This document shows positions 10,207-19,178 of a stretch of DNA of 64,000 nucleotides, one piece after another. The stretch spans positions 417,728 through 481,727 of the forward strand of contig JAJGOT010000595.1 of NCBI GenBank assembly GCA_022457155.1, given 5' to 3'. How positions within the stretch are numbered: the first letter of the stretch is position 1; every line of letters starts with the position of its first letter. A model generated the notes under the pieces. It was not told where the DNA came from and searched no databases. It saw only the letters and a list, made by a program, of their open reading frames with translations. Origin of the DNA: Cladopsammia gracilis. Lineage: Eukaryota > Cnidaria > Anthozoa > Scleractinia > Dendrophylliidae. The position numbers and the translations under genes are program-made.

Positions 10207-11535
10207 TCACAAGTTCAGTTTCTCTGGCGGTTTCCGCAACCGAAGGGGATAACGCCTACATGGCGGTGTTGCTGGGCTGCTAATCCTGATCTCGCTCTGG
10301 TTGCTTGGAGGGTTCTCAGGAGTGTTGCTGGCATGCTTGTCTGGGGTAGATGTTTGCTCAAGGTCACGCATAGTAGGAGTTTGTAGTCCTTCATCTCCAA
10401 CACTGCTTGTCGATTGCGGAGTTGCTAGAAATACTGCTGGGTTTAGTTGCGGTGTACATTGTTCCTTGTCAAAGTTCAGGGTTACAGCAGTCTCACTGAG
10501 TTGATCGACATGCCGTCGCCATACTGTATTTGGTGCGACTCGGACTTTGTAGGACAAGGGTCCGTAGTTGGCCGTAATGACTCCGGGGACCCACTTTCTT
10601 CCGCCTCGGTAGTCTCGGGCAACAACGGTTTGACCAACATCCAGTTTTCGGGTAGGGCTGTGACTTGACCGCAACTCTTGATCCTGCTGCTTGTCTTCCA
10701 CTCTCTTCCGTATATTGGGCTTTAGTACATCCAGTTTTGTCCTGATGTTTCTTCCCATGAGGAGCATGGCTGGCGTCTCCCCAGTCGTTGCATGCGGGGT
10801 TGTTCGGTAGGCCATTAGGAAATTTGCTAGCTTCCAAGATATTGATTTCTTTTCCGTTAGGGCCGCGCGAAGGGCTTGTTTGAATGTCTGTACAAAACGT
10901 TCAGCCAATCCATTTGTAGCTGGGTGGTATGGAGCGGACCTTATGTGCTTGATACCATTGCTTCTCAAGAATTCCCCAAATTCATCTGCTGTGAATTGGG
11001 GTCCGTTGTCGCTAACCAGCTGTTCTGGCAAGCCATGTGTAGCGAACAGCCTTCTCAGTTCCTCAATTGTTCTGGTGGCGCTTGTAGTGGTCATCGGTAC
11101 TACTTCGGGCCATTTCGAATGTGCATCTACAATAATTAGAAACATCGTTCCTAAGAATGGTCCCGCAAAGTCAATGTGGATGCGTTGCCAGGGGCGTGCT
11201 GGCCATTCCCATGAGTGCAGTGGGGCGATCTTCGGATTATTCTGAGTGATTTGACAGCCAGTGCAACCTTTTGCTACTTGTTCAATTTCTCTGTCCATTC
11301 CCGGCCACCACATGTAGCTCCGGGCCAAGGCTTTCATTTTGACAACTCCAAGGTGGCCTTCGTGAATTTCAACTAACAGCTGTGCATGGTACTTGGATGG
11401 GATTACTACCCGTGACCCCCACATGAGGCAACCATCTTGTATGGTTAACTCGTCCTTTCTTCTGTGAAACGGTTCCAGCTCCTTCTCACCGACCGATGGC
11501 CACCCTTGCTTTGTGTATTCCACCACACGTGACAA
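10207..11535 (-). CDS. Gypsy integrase (C-terminal part of pol)
   Basis: 442 residues on the minus strand, out of frame with and overlapping the upstream gag-pol frame. It encodes the integrase of the retrotransposon, which inserts the cDNA copy into the genome. An HHCC zinc-binding N-terminal domain is visible (H58/H61 in HEGHLG, C91 and C94 in CTGC). The catalytic core keeps D122 (IDFAGPF), D176 (VSDNGPQF) and E212 (HPATNGLAERF) with 35 residues between the last two, so the DD35E triad is intact. A C-terminal stretch with VPGVITANYGPLSYKV resembles the usual integrase tail that binds DNA. The Met start shown is only the first Met in frame; translation would normally be continuous with pol. 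No stop or frameshift was seen inside the core. Confidence 0.95.
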   Translation of the reverse strand: MSRVVEYTKQGWPSVGEKELEPFHRRKDELTIQDGCLMWGSRVVIPSKYHAQLLVEIHEGHLGVVKMKALARSYMWWPGMDREIEQVAKGCTGCQITQNNPKIAPLHSWEWPARPWQRIHIDFAGPFLGTMFLIIVDAHSKWPEVVPMTTTSATRTIEELRRLFATHGLPEQLVSDNGPQFTADEFGEFLRSNGIKHIRSAPYHPATNGLAERFVQTFKQALRAALTEKKSISWKLANFLMAYRTTPHATTGETPAMLLMGRNIRTKLDVLKPNIRKRVEDKQQDQELRSSHSPTRKLDVGQTVVARDYRGGRKWVPGVITANYGPLSYKVRVAPNTVWRRHVDQLSETAVTLNFDKEQCTPQLNPAVFLATPQSTSSVGDEGLQTPTMRDLEQTSTPDKHASNTPENPPSNQSEIRISSPATPPCRRYPLRLRKPPEKLNL

Positions 11536-14255
11536 AATCGGATCTCTCTGAGTTGCTTGACGGATCTGCTTGACGGATCTGCATTGATCTGCATCTGCAT
11601 TGCATTGACTGGCAGTACTTCTATCTGTGACACTTGAAAAATCTCCACTGGATCAACTACTTCCTTGTTGCAAGATTTCTTCAAAGGTAGGCGTGACAAT
11701 CCGTCTGCATTTCCGTGTTGAGTAGTGTTCTTGTACTCAATACTGTACTCAAACCCTGCTAGAAACAAGGCATAACGTTGCAGGCGAGCAACTGTCATTG
11801 CTGGGATTCCTTTCTTCGGGTGAAAAATTGAGGTGAGGGGCTCATGATCTGTCACGAGTGTGAAGTGACGGCCAAACAAGTAAAGGTGGAATTTCTCGAC
11901 TCCCCAAATCAAGGCGAGGGCTTCCTTATCAATTTGGGAGTAATTCCTTTCTGCTTTGGTTAGGGTACGTGACGCAAAGGCTATGGGTCGTTCTGAGCCG
12001 TCCTCCATGATATGCGATAAAACTGCCCCAATTCCGACTGGTGAAGCGTCGCATGCTAGTCTCAATGGTCGTTCTGGATCATAGTGGGTAAGCACCATAT
12101 CTGATGTGATGAGCTTCTTTACTGCGATGAAGGCATCCTCGCACTCCGTGGTCCACTTCCATCGTTTGCCTTGTTCTAAAAGTCCATTAAGAGGATTGAG
12201 GATGGTGGCAAGGTTTGGCAGGAACTTGTGGTGGTAGTTCACTAGTCCTAAGAATGCACGGACTTGATGAACGTTCTCTGGCCTTGGGGCATTAACGACT
12301 GCATCCACTTTCTCTTGAGTCTTGTGTAATCCGTGCTTATCCACTGTGTGTCCACAGTATGTAATCTTTGTCTGGAAAAACTCACACTTCTCGTGGTTTG
12401 CTCGTAGGCCATTTTCCTGCAGCCTCTTCAGTAGTTCCTCCAGGTTGTCAAGGTGTTCTTGGTCATCACTTCCTGTGATAATCATGTCGTCTAGGATGCA
12501 ACTAGTTCCTTTAACTCCTTCTAAGATTTGATCCATTGATCTTTGCCAAATTGCTGGGGTTGAAGTGATCCCGAATACCAGGCGGTTGTATCGGTACAAC
12601 CCCTGATGGGTGTTAATCGTCAAATATTCTTTTGACTCTTCCTCCACCTCCATCTGATGATAGGCCTGTCTGAGGTCGATCTTAGTGAACTTCTGTCCTC
12701 CTGCCAGCTTAGCGAAAATATCGTCGATGCGTGGGAGTGGGTACTCCTCTGTCTGTAGTTGGGGGTTCACCGTGTTTTTGAAGTCGCCACAGATTCGAAC
12801 AGTGCCGTTTGGTTTTACAACTGGTACAACAGGCGTCGACCAGTCGCTGAATTTGACCTTGTGTAGTATGCCTTCTCTTTCTAGGCGTCTCAGTTCCACC
12901 TCGACCTTAGGTTTCATGGCGTACGGGACAGGCGTTGCTTTGCAAAACTTTGGTTGACTGCCTTCCTTCAACACAAGTTTCGCTTTGGTTGACTTGAGTG
13001 TGCCGATTTCATCCTTAAACACTCCACTGTATTCGTCCAGGAGTTTCTCTAATTTCTTCTGGGTGTCTTGTGTTGGTTGCTCTTTTGAAATAGCACAGAT
13101 CAGTTTCCAATTGAGTTGTATCTGGTGTAGCCAATCTCTTCCAAATAACGCAGGTCCCTGTGTCTTCACTACATACAATGTTAAGTTCTTGACTTGGTTG
13201 TTGTGTTCTACACGAACAAGTAATTTACCTTCCGGTGTTATCTTCTCTCCTGAGTAGGTTTTTAAAATAGCGTTAGTGTCCACCAGCGGTGTGTCTGGGA
13301 ACATTTCCTTGTATTTCTGCAAAGGAAGTATGGATATCGCTGAACCTGTGTCTAGTTCCATCTTCAAGGAGTGGCCATTAACTCTTGGTGTCAACCAGAT
13401 AACATCACTAACTTCTACCTGGTCAACATTGTTGACTTCCAGGGATGCAATCAAGCTGTCATCATTAAGCTCATCATCCATCTCAAAGGAATGTAGGTTG
13501 GGATTCTCATCCTTTCGTCTTCGGGTAAAGTTCTGACTCTTTCCCGAGCGGCAAACTCGTTGTATATGACCAATTTTTCCACATTTTCGGCACGTTTCGT
13601 TCCTGAAGTAACACTCGGCTGATTCGTGTGTACTGGTACCACATCGGTAACAATGGGGTTTTGATTTGACATCATCTTTCACTTTTTGTACTCTTTCGCC
13701 ATCCTTGTTGATTTTATTTGCTTCACTCTGTTTGGTACCCTGCAACTCTCGTGTGTCTTTCGCTGCCGCTTCCATCGCCAAGGCAATTTCCGACGCTTTG
13801 GCCAATGACAAATCTTGCTCGGAGAGCAGTCGTTTCTGGATAAGTTCATTGTGTAGTCCACACACAAGTCTATCCCTTAGTGCGTCATTTAAGTTCGTTC
13901 CGAACTCACAATACAGCGACAATTTCTTTAATTCAGCAAGGTAATTACTCACGGTTTCACCTTCGAGTTGGTTTCTTTTGTGAAAACGGAATCGCTCTGC
14001 TATGAGTAGAGGTTTCGGTGATAGATGTTTCTGTAGCGTTTCCACGATATCTTTGAAAGACAGGCTGGATGGCTTTGCTGGAGCGGATAGATTTCGTAGT
14101 AACCCATACGTTTTGTTCCCCATTAAGCTTAGCATCACTGCCACTTGTTTCTCATCTTTAATTTCGTTGGTGATGAAGTATTGCTCCACTCGTTCAACGT
14201 AGGCATTCCAATCGTCGTTAATTTCGTCGAAGGTTTCTATCTTTCCAATCGGCAT
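11445..14255 (-). CDS. Gypsy gag-protease-RT-RNase H polyprotein
   Basis: 936 residues on the minus strand; gag and pol are fused in one frame. Residues 1-190 are a capsid-like Gag domain. Two CCHC zinc knuckles lie at 202-215 (CYRCGTSTHESAEC) and 222-235 (CRKCGKIGHIQRVC). The aspartic protease has DTGS at 302-305. Reverse transcriptase spans ~450-640, with motif A D527 (KIDLRQAYHQ) and the catalytic pair D589/D590 in ILDDMIITG. RNase H shows D736 (CDASPVGIGAV), E778, D803 and D851. The frame ends in unrelated residues after ~895 because of a slippage-type duplication near 11560-11595 (AGCAGATCCGTCA-like units in tandem) that shifts pol. The start at 14255 lies 49 bp from the primer site and matches the usual Gag start MPIGKIETF. 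Confidence 0.96.
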   Translation of the reverse strand: MPIGKIETFDEINDDWNAYVERVEQYFITNEIKDEKQVAVMLSLMGNKTYGLLRNLSAPAKPSSLSFKDIVETLQKHLSPKPLLIAERFRFHKRNQLEGETVSNYLAELKKLSLYCEFGTNLNDALRDRLVCGLHNELIQKRLLSEQDLSLAKASEIALAMEAAAKDTRELQGTKQSEANKINKDGERVQKVKDDVKSKPHCYRCGTSTHESAECYFRNETCRKCGKIGHIQRVCRSGKSQNFTRRRKDENPNLHSFEMDDELNDDSLIASLEVNNVDQVEVSDVIWLTPRVNGHSLKMELDTGSAISILPLQKYKEMFPDTPLVDTNAILKTYSGEKITPEGKLLVRVEHNNQVKNLTLYVVKTQGPALFGRDWLHQIQLNWKLICAISKEQPTQDTQKKLEKLLDEYSGVFKDEIGTLKSTKAKLVLKEGSQPKFCKATPVPYAMKPKVEVELRRLEREGILHKVKFSDWSTPVVPVVKPNGTVRICGDFKNTVNPQLQTEEYPLPRIDDIFAKLAGGQKFTKIDLRQAYHQMEVEEESKEYLTINTHQGLYRYNRLVFGITSTPAIWQRSMDQILEGVKGTSCILDDMIITGSDDQEHLDNLEELLKRLQENGLRANHEKCEFFQTKITYCGHTVDKHGLHKTQEKVDAVVNAPRPENVHQVRAFLGLVNYHHKFLPNLATILNPLNGLLEQGKRWKWTTECEDAFIAVKKLITSDMVLTHYDPERPLRLACDASPVGIGAVLSHIMEDGSERPIAFASRTLTKAERNYSQIDKEALALIWGVEKFHLYLFGRHFTLVTDHEPLTSIFHPKKGIPAMTVARLQRYALFLAGFEYSIEYKNTTQHGNADGLSRLPLKKSCNKEVVDPVEIFQVSQIEVLPVNAMQMQINADPSSRSVKQLREIRFCHVWWNTQSKGGHRSVRRSWNRFTEERTS

Positions 14256-14303
14256 AGTGGCGGAGGTTCGAACCTTTTCTTTTCACTGTGTAGAATCCGA
14301 ATT

Positions 14304-14313
14304 CTCGTCGCCA
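14304..14313 (-). promoter_or_regulatory. Gypsy primer binding site (tRNA-Ser)
   Basis: The minus strand reads TGGCGACGAG, complementary to the CCA-tailed 3' end of an animal tRNA-Ser whose acceptor stem is GACGAG/CTCGTC. It is separated from the 5' LTR by three bases. Confidence 0.85.
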
Positions 14314-14316
14314 ATC

Positions 14317-14468
14317 TGTTGTGTATCGCCGGAGTAAATCAGACAGGGGTTACAAACATAACAAAAGGTTTAATCCAACATGGCGGTTCTCTACAACAAG
14401 GTGCGCACATGGCATGCGTGCGCATATAGTAACAACAAAAACCGCAGACCAACATGTGCGGCATAGCA
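14317..14468 (-). repeat. Gypsy 5' LTR
   Basis: 152 bp, partner of the LTR at 10007-10158. It lies upstream of gag on the coding (minus) strand and is directly followed by the CAAAC duplication at 14469-14473. Confidence 0.95.
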
Positions 14469-14545
14469 CAAACGACATCCAAAACTGTTTGGTCAGGCTC
14501 CCAGCCAATTTGTTGTTCTCCTGCCTTAGTCCAATAGAATATTGA

Positions 14546-14687
14546 TGTAATGTCCTACCATATTTGGATGTATAGTCACGTGATGTGTATAGCTTGTATA
14601 TAAACCGAGCACATGGAACTGGACTGAGTGAGAGAGACTAACGAGAATACATAAGTAGAACTCGTGTGTGCAATAAAGAATACTACA
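14546..14687 (+). repeat. LTR of a second Gypsy-like element (plus orientation)
   Basis: A 142-bp candidate LTR with TGTAATG...CTACA ends. It contains a TATA-like GTATATAAACC (about 14597-14607) and a polyadenylation signal AATAAAG (14672-14678), both on the plus strand. A primer site follows directly at 14690. No matching second LTR is in the window, so this is a solo or truncated element. Confidence 0.75.
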
Positions 14688-14689
14688 AT

Positions 14690-14700
14690 TGGCGACGAGA
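14690..14700 (+). promoter_or_regulatory. Primer binding site (tRNA-Ser) of the second Gypsy remnant
   Basis: TGGCGACGAGA lies two bases after the LTR end, the same tRNA-Ser complement used by the intact element nearby. An ATG follows at 14701, starting MAKIKIDEFEEGD before the frame becomes unrelated sequence. Confidence 0.75.
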
Positions 14701-14804
14701 ATGGCCAAAATCAAGATTGATGAATTCGAAGAAGGCGATTTAGCGTCAAAGGCCACTGAATCACCATGTTCCTCAACCAGTGTCATTTCCTTCGGTGAAG
14801 GTGG

Positions 14805-14915
14805 GCAACTTGTGAAGTCCTTTGTATTTCTAGTGACCATTCTTCCATCCGTGACCCTTTCAGCTGTGACCATACTTCCCTTCTTCTGAAACACCGTATA
14901 GGGAGTAACCTCGTT
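14805..14915 (-). pseudogene. Gypsy pol C-terminal tail, inverted fragment
   Basis: The minus strand encodes NEVTPYTVFQKKGSMVTAER followed by GRMVTRN.KDF, which resembles the very C-terminus of mag-like pol proteins (PY.V..KKGSMVTAER..R.VTRN..F). It points toward the plus-oriented LTR at 14546-14687, an arrangement that an intact element cannot have, so the remnant has been rearranged. Evidence is motif resemblance only. Confidence 0.55.
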
Positions 14916-14960
14916 TCTTTTCCTCCCGCGTGCGACTAGCTCCCACGCACGCTTAACCAA

Positions 14961-15654
14961 TAAATTTCAGAAATTTACATCTACCTTACCTTGAATTGAG
15001 TTGTCGGAATTAGTTTTCTTTTCGCAATACAAGCAGGAAGCCAGTCAATGGCTACAAGATTCCAGGCCAGCTTGATTGACAATCTACGCCACGAAGGTAA
15101 AGCACGTGAGTGGTAGCCTAGAGGGAGCTACGAAGCCTAGTCAGGCTGTACTGTAAAGTGGGAATGTGTTTCAATTTCAGCAACAGCAACACTTCAGCTT
15201 TGGCTTTGTTTGCCGAATCAATTGAGTGCTAATTTTCTGAACATGAGTGCACGCGCGCCCGCGCGCGTGGGCATCCATGTTCCAAAAAGAAGTCACGTGG
15301 TCAAAACATGTGGCGGCCATGTTTGCTCGAGGGAGCCAAATTTTCCTGCTGGAAGCGCGCAGCTGCAGATCCTTTGCACATTCTGCTTAATGGTTGATAA
15401 CAAGAAATCCTTTTGACCTTTGTGACAGAGAGCCATGATAGTAACATGATCAACGCAAATTTTGCAATCTTGAGCGTATAGGTTGATTTAAATTCTTTGC
15501 TTCATCAAACTGTCAAGAAGATGACATATACAAGTTGTAAAGAAGCTTCAAGTTTTCAAACGTTCAGTTACGATTGGTTGTAAATCGAATAATGTTGGAT
15601 GGCTAGAACCCAGCTTAGAGGTTGTATGTGGCAGAAATGGCCCATTTTGGTTGC
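14961..15654. other. Non-coding stretch, nothing recognised
   Basis: Contains GC-rich patches (GCACGCGCGCCCGCGCGCGT near 15249) but no recognisable gene, tandem repeat or copy elsewhere. Confidence 0.4.
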
Positions 15655-15701
15655 TCTTTCACGTTGGGTAAGTAAGCTTAAAAGTTACGTTAAGTACATT
15701 T

Positions 15702-15870
15702 GTATATGTTGTGGTTCAAATTCTTACTTGGTTTGAAAATTTTTAAACCAGTTCAATTTTATTTTTCCTTTGTATCAGATTCATTATCATATTCTGAGAC
15801 AAAGGAAAACAAAAATAAAACTGGTTTAAAAATTTTCAAACCAAAGAAAAATTTGAACCACAACATATAC
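15702..15870. mobile_element. Foldback MITE with GTATATGTTGTGG ends
   Basis: Inverted arms GTATATGTTGTGGTTCAAAT and complement continue inward through TTGGTTTGAAAATTTTTAAA. A further pair of inverted segments lies outside it (GTAAGTAAGCTTAAAAG at ~15669 and CTTTTCAAGCTTACTTGC at ~15902), so one palindrome sits inside another. Confidence 0.8.
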
Positions 15871-16218
15871 AGTTACATTGCCTTTGGTTAAGCTTATGAT
15901 CTTTTCAAGCTTACTTGCTCAATGTAAAAGTGATAAGCAATAATTGGGCTTAACCCCAAAATACTTTTCAAATTATTGTGATCTTAGTGATCCAAAGCAG
16001 CTCTCACTGTTGTTATAATACCCTGAAGGTGAAGGAATGCCTGCACCATTACAGTATATCAGTATTGACTGCTGATCAGCAGTGTTTTATGATGTTGCTC
16101 ATATTAAATGTTGATTATAATATAAGTCACAACTTCATCCTTTCAGCAACACTTTGTCCATGAAATATAAGTAAACCTATAGAAATAGCTGTCAATGTTT
16201 TGAAGATGAACGAGTGTA

Positions 16219-16412
16219 CCCTCCTTGGGGATGGACCATTTTATTTTTAGGGGTGGGGGGTTGGGCATTTTGTGTTAGCAAGCATGATTTTTTTTTTACC
16301 ATCTTGAGGCTGTGCAAGAATACGTTTCTATACTTTATCTGTGCGTGAATTTTTTTCTTGGTATTTGCCCCCTCCCCCCCATCAAAAATAAAATGGTCCA
16401 TCCTTTATAGGG
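16219..16412. mobile_element. Foldback MITE with GGATGGACCATTTTATTTTT arms
   Basis: The 20-bp perfect arms at 16229-16248 and 16384-16403 are followed inward by G-rich (GGGGTGGGGGG) and C-rich (CCCCTCCCCCCCC) complementary tracts. No coding capacity. Confidence 0.8.
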
Positions 16413-16604
16413 TTCAGCAAATATAATTGAAGCAACTAGGGCATGGTGCATGACTATTGAAGCATGGTGTTTTACTGCATGGGGCCATACCCTTGCAGTA
16501 TATAATCATATATGGGAACTAAAAAAGAGATTTGGGGCAATAAAATTATTATATATTCAAGAAATAGTAAAAGTGAAACCTTTTAGGGCAATTTTAAGGT
16601 GTGC

Positions 16605-16740
16605 AGGCCTTTTTTAAGCGACCTCAGGCGACCTTAAGCGACAAAAGGCGACTTTAGGCGACTTAAGGCGACTTTAGGCGACTTAAGGCGACTTTAGGCG
16701 ACTTTAGGCGACTTAAGGCGACTTAATGTCCCAGAGTAGG
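16605..16740. repeat. Minisatellite of GGCGACTTAA units, array 2
   Basis: About 12 units of GGCGACTTAA/GGCGACTTTA, ending on the right in GTCCCAGAGTAGGCC. This is the inverse of the left border of array 1 (8975-9215), so the same border-plus-array module occurs in opposite orientations on the two sides of the Gypsy insertion. Confidence 0.9.
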
Positions 16741-16850
16741 CCTGGTAGTATTAAAAACAGAAAAGCTACGTAAAGTTTATACTCGTTGGACGAATACTCG
16801 CGAATAAGCAGCTCTTTAATTTTACAAATTGCGGCCTATATACTCTCCAA

Positions 16851-16962
16851 GCGTTACAGTATATATTCAGTATCCCTTAGAATATATACGCAAAGACAGG
16901 ATTTTTGCGTTACAGTATATATTCAGTATCCCTTAGAATATATACGCAAAGACAGGATTTTT
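16851..16962. repeat. Tandem repeat, 56 bp x 2
   Basis: Two identical copies starting GCGTTACAGTATATATTCAG, at 16851 and 16907. Each contains the near-palindromic core TATATATTC...GAATATATA. Confidence 0.95.
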
Positions 16963-17454
16963 GCACAAAAACAAATTTGCGTTGTCATTCTCTGGACCTT
17001 TTGCCTTTCTGCTTTGCTCCCGTCGTATTCTCGGGTCGTAAACGGTATTTCTATCAAATACATATTCTGGATCATTTGGAACCTATTTACGCATCTTTAT
17101 CAAAGCTAGTGATGCACACATCTTAGTCATACAAGGAGAATACAATAATTTACTTTTGGCTTAATTTTGGACGAAAGACGTGAAATGTTTTCTGATCGCA
17201 TAAGAGCTAAGAGATTGCCTCGTCGCATAATTTATTGAATTTTAAGCCAAAATCTACATTTCTTGAATCAGTTTTTCGCTCCCGAATGTAACATTGCTTT
17301 TATTTATTAGATTTGAAGCCCCAAAAACGTTCAAATCACGTTTACCGCTAATTTTACCGAATTTCGTATCCAAAACACCCCGGCAAAACACATCCCGCTC
17401 ATACAAAGCCTTTGAGCTGACAGCAAACTTTGTCTGAGTCACGTAGGGGGTCTA

Positions 17455-18189
17455 TCTATTTTTTGAGCTATTTTGAAAAAAAGAGCTCATAAGCAGGCGC
17501 AAAGGTTGGTTTGTGATGTTTGTTTGTTAGTATGTTTGTATGTATGTATGTATGTATGTATGTATGTCTTGGGTTATGTCACACCAATCAGATTGTCTCT
17601 AGTGTGTACACTGTGTACTATGTCAGCGAATCAAATTCTCGCTTCTAAAATGGTATTACTGAAGGTCAAAGAAGGGAACTTGGCATGAATTGAAAATCAG
17701 CATCTTGGATGTTCGCGATTGTTGCCTCAAACACTAAAAGTGTAAAGTTTTGAAGATTTGTTAGTTGGGAATTGTGCAGTAGTCCCGACTTGCTTGCTAA
17801 CATGGCAATAGGCAAGGGCATTTATTCGGAAATACTGCCTAAAATGTGCTCTATGCATGAATTGTACAATTAATGGTCTGTGAGGGATGAGACTTCCAAA
17901 AAATGTGAATTGCGGTTACGTTTATAGGTGAGCTTGTACTGAAATAAGAAAGTATAGCTTTATTGCAAAAACGGCAAGCGGATTTCAAATAATGTGATGC
18001 GGAACATGAATTGTATGTTTCAAACCTGGGTTTCAAGAGATTACTATTTGAAATTGTATCTTTTTTGTCAGTCACGTTGTCTGCCCGTGAAAATGTTGAA
18101 CTTGTCCGGGATGCATGGAGTTCAACAGAGAAAACTTAATGCAATTAATATACAATTTACAGTATTTAAAACGTTTATCTTTCTGTGAA
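17455..18189. repeat. Repeat family R, copy 2
   Basis: Inverted relative to 39205-39930 over about 730 bp. Shared text includes AGTCACGTTGTCTGCCCGTG, GCATGAATTGTACAATTAAT and the (TATG)n microsatellite at ~17541-17571. The left edge is the hairpin-like GAGCTATTTTGAAAAAAAGA. The right edge is where the Harbinger-like element at 18193 was inserted. Confidence 0.85.
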
Positions 18190-18482
18190 TTAGGCTATGT
18201 CTACACTATACCGGATAGCTCTTGCGCCGGCACGAAAACCATACCGGATACTATTGATCCCAGACATCCTTTCAAATGACTTGAATTTTGCGTCGCTTCG
18301 CGGACCGTTGATTTCACTCTGCGGGTTTCAAAAATACTAATCACGTGACTTAAAATTTGAGCTCGCGCGCCCGCCAAAATGAAACCCGCGGCAACGAAAA
18401 GTTAGACCGGCGGCAAACGAAAAATTGCGTCAGTTGTTTACATTTTAGACCGGCGTGGCCGTTTGCAGCAAATATGGCGAGA

Positions 18483-18587
18483 ATGCAGATAAAGATTTTT
18501 TATGGCGAGGAGTTTGACAGATGCAAAAATTTTCGCATGTCTAAGACGTGGCTTAAACTTACCAATCGGACTTCGCCAGCACAGTTT
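18483..18587 (+). pseudogene. PB1 N-terminal fragment duplicated in the left arm
   Basis: The plus strand encodes MQIKIFYGEEF then degenerates (a stop follows within 36 codons). It is the mirror copy of the first PB1 segment at 19178-19144, present because the captured gene's 5' part lies inside the terminal inverted arm. Confidence 0.6.
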
Positions 18588-19178
18588 TAGAAGCCTGAAA
18601 AAAACTGGTACAAACTGGCTTTCCTGTACGTCTCGTGTAGGGCGTGGAACCAGCGCTACTGAATGAAGACTCGATTACAGCGGCTTGTAGTTGTGAAACT
18701 CGTTTCTTTTGGTAATCCACTGCTTTCCTCTTTTCTTGTAAGAACACATTCATGGGAGATTGGAATTTGTTTGTTTCAGGTTTACTTGTGACACTTGTAC
18801 AACTGGTTGCCATGCTTTCCGGGTAACTCAACAGTTTTGGCGGCAGCGTGAATCTTCGCTTCGGTTCATTCGTTCTCTCTGCTGCAACATGCGAAGGAAC
18901 GGGAGTGGCTGGTCCATGTACTCTAAGACACAACCTGTACAATTCATCACAGTTCTGGACTGGCTGTAAGATTCTACACGCGTCCATGAGGTCGTCGTCA
19001 GAGGTCAAATGAACAAACGTGTTCTCGTCATCTCGATATTGCATTCTGACATCACTTGGCGACTTTCCTTTGAAAAAACCTCCGATGGCTTATAAAACTG
19101 TACTGGCGAAGTCTTCATAATTGGTAAGTAGACATGCGAAAACTCAAACTCCTCGCCATGAAAAATCTTTATCTGCAC
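18559..19178 (-). pseudogene. Captured PB1-domain protein fragment
   Basis: The minus strand begins at 19178 with VQIKIFHGEEFEFSH, resembling the first strand of a PB1 domain with its basic lysine. After a frame change the long frame 19044-18559 (161 residues) continues with QYRDDENTFVHLTSDDDL, an excellent match to the acidic OPCA motif of PB1 domains, then LYRLCLRVHG. The remaining ~110 residues are polar, with a short basic helix-like stretch (QEKRKAVDYQKKRVSQLQAA). PB1 domains mediate protein-protein heterodimerisation in autophagy, kinase and polarity scaffolds. Nothing here resembles a transposase. The likely explanation is capture of a host gene fragment; the donor is unidentified. A small intron (a GTACTTACC-like motif is near the break) instead of a frameshift is possible. 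Confidence 0.6.

Larger units (their letters stand above)
10002..14473 (-). mobile_element. Gypsy (mag-like) LTR retrotransposon, near complete
   Basis: A 4462-bp element (10007-14468) on the minus strand, flanked by a 5-bp target-site duplication CAAAC (10002-10006 and 14469-14473). Order on the coding strand: 5' LTR 14317-14468, tRNA-Ser primer site 14304-14313, gag-pol reading frame from 14255, integrase frame ending at 10207, polypurine tract, 3' LTR 10007-10158. I count two differences between the LTRs over 152 bp, so the insertion is young. One frameshift in pol separates RNase H from integrase. No envelope-like frame is present. RT, RNase H and integrase motifs place it with Metaviridae (Ty3/Gypsy); the short LTRs and Ser primer fit the mag group. 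Confidence 0.96.

Noticed and set aside
14526..14960. 144-residue minus frame as an intact gene
   Set aside because: Its last part runs through a plus-oriented LTR. Only the first third resembles a Gypsy pol tail.
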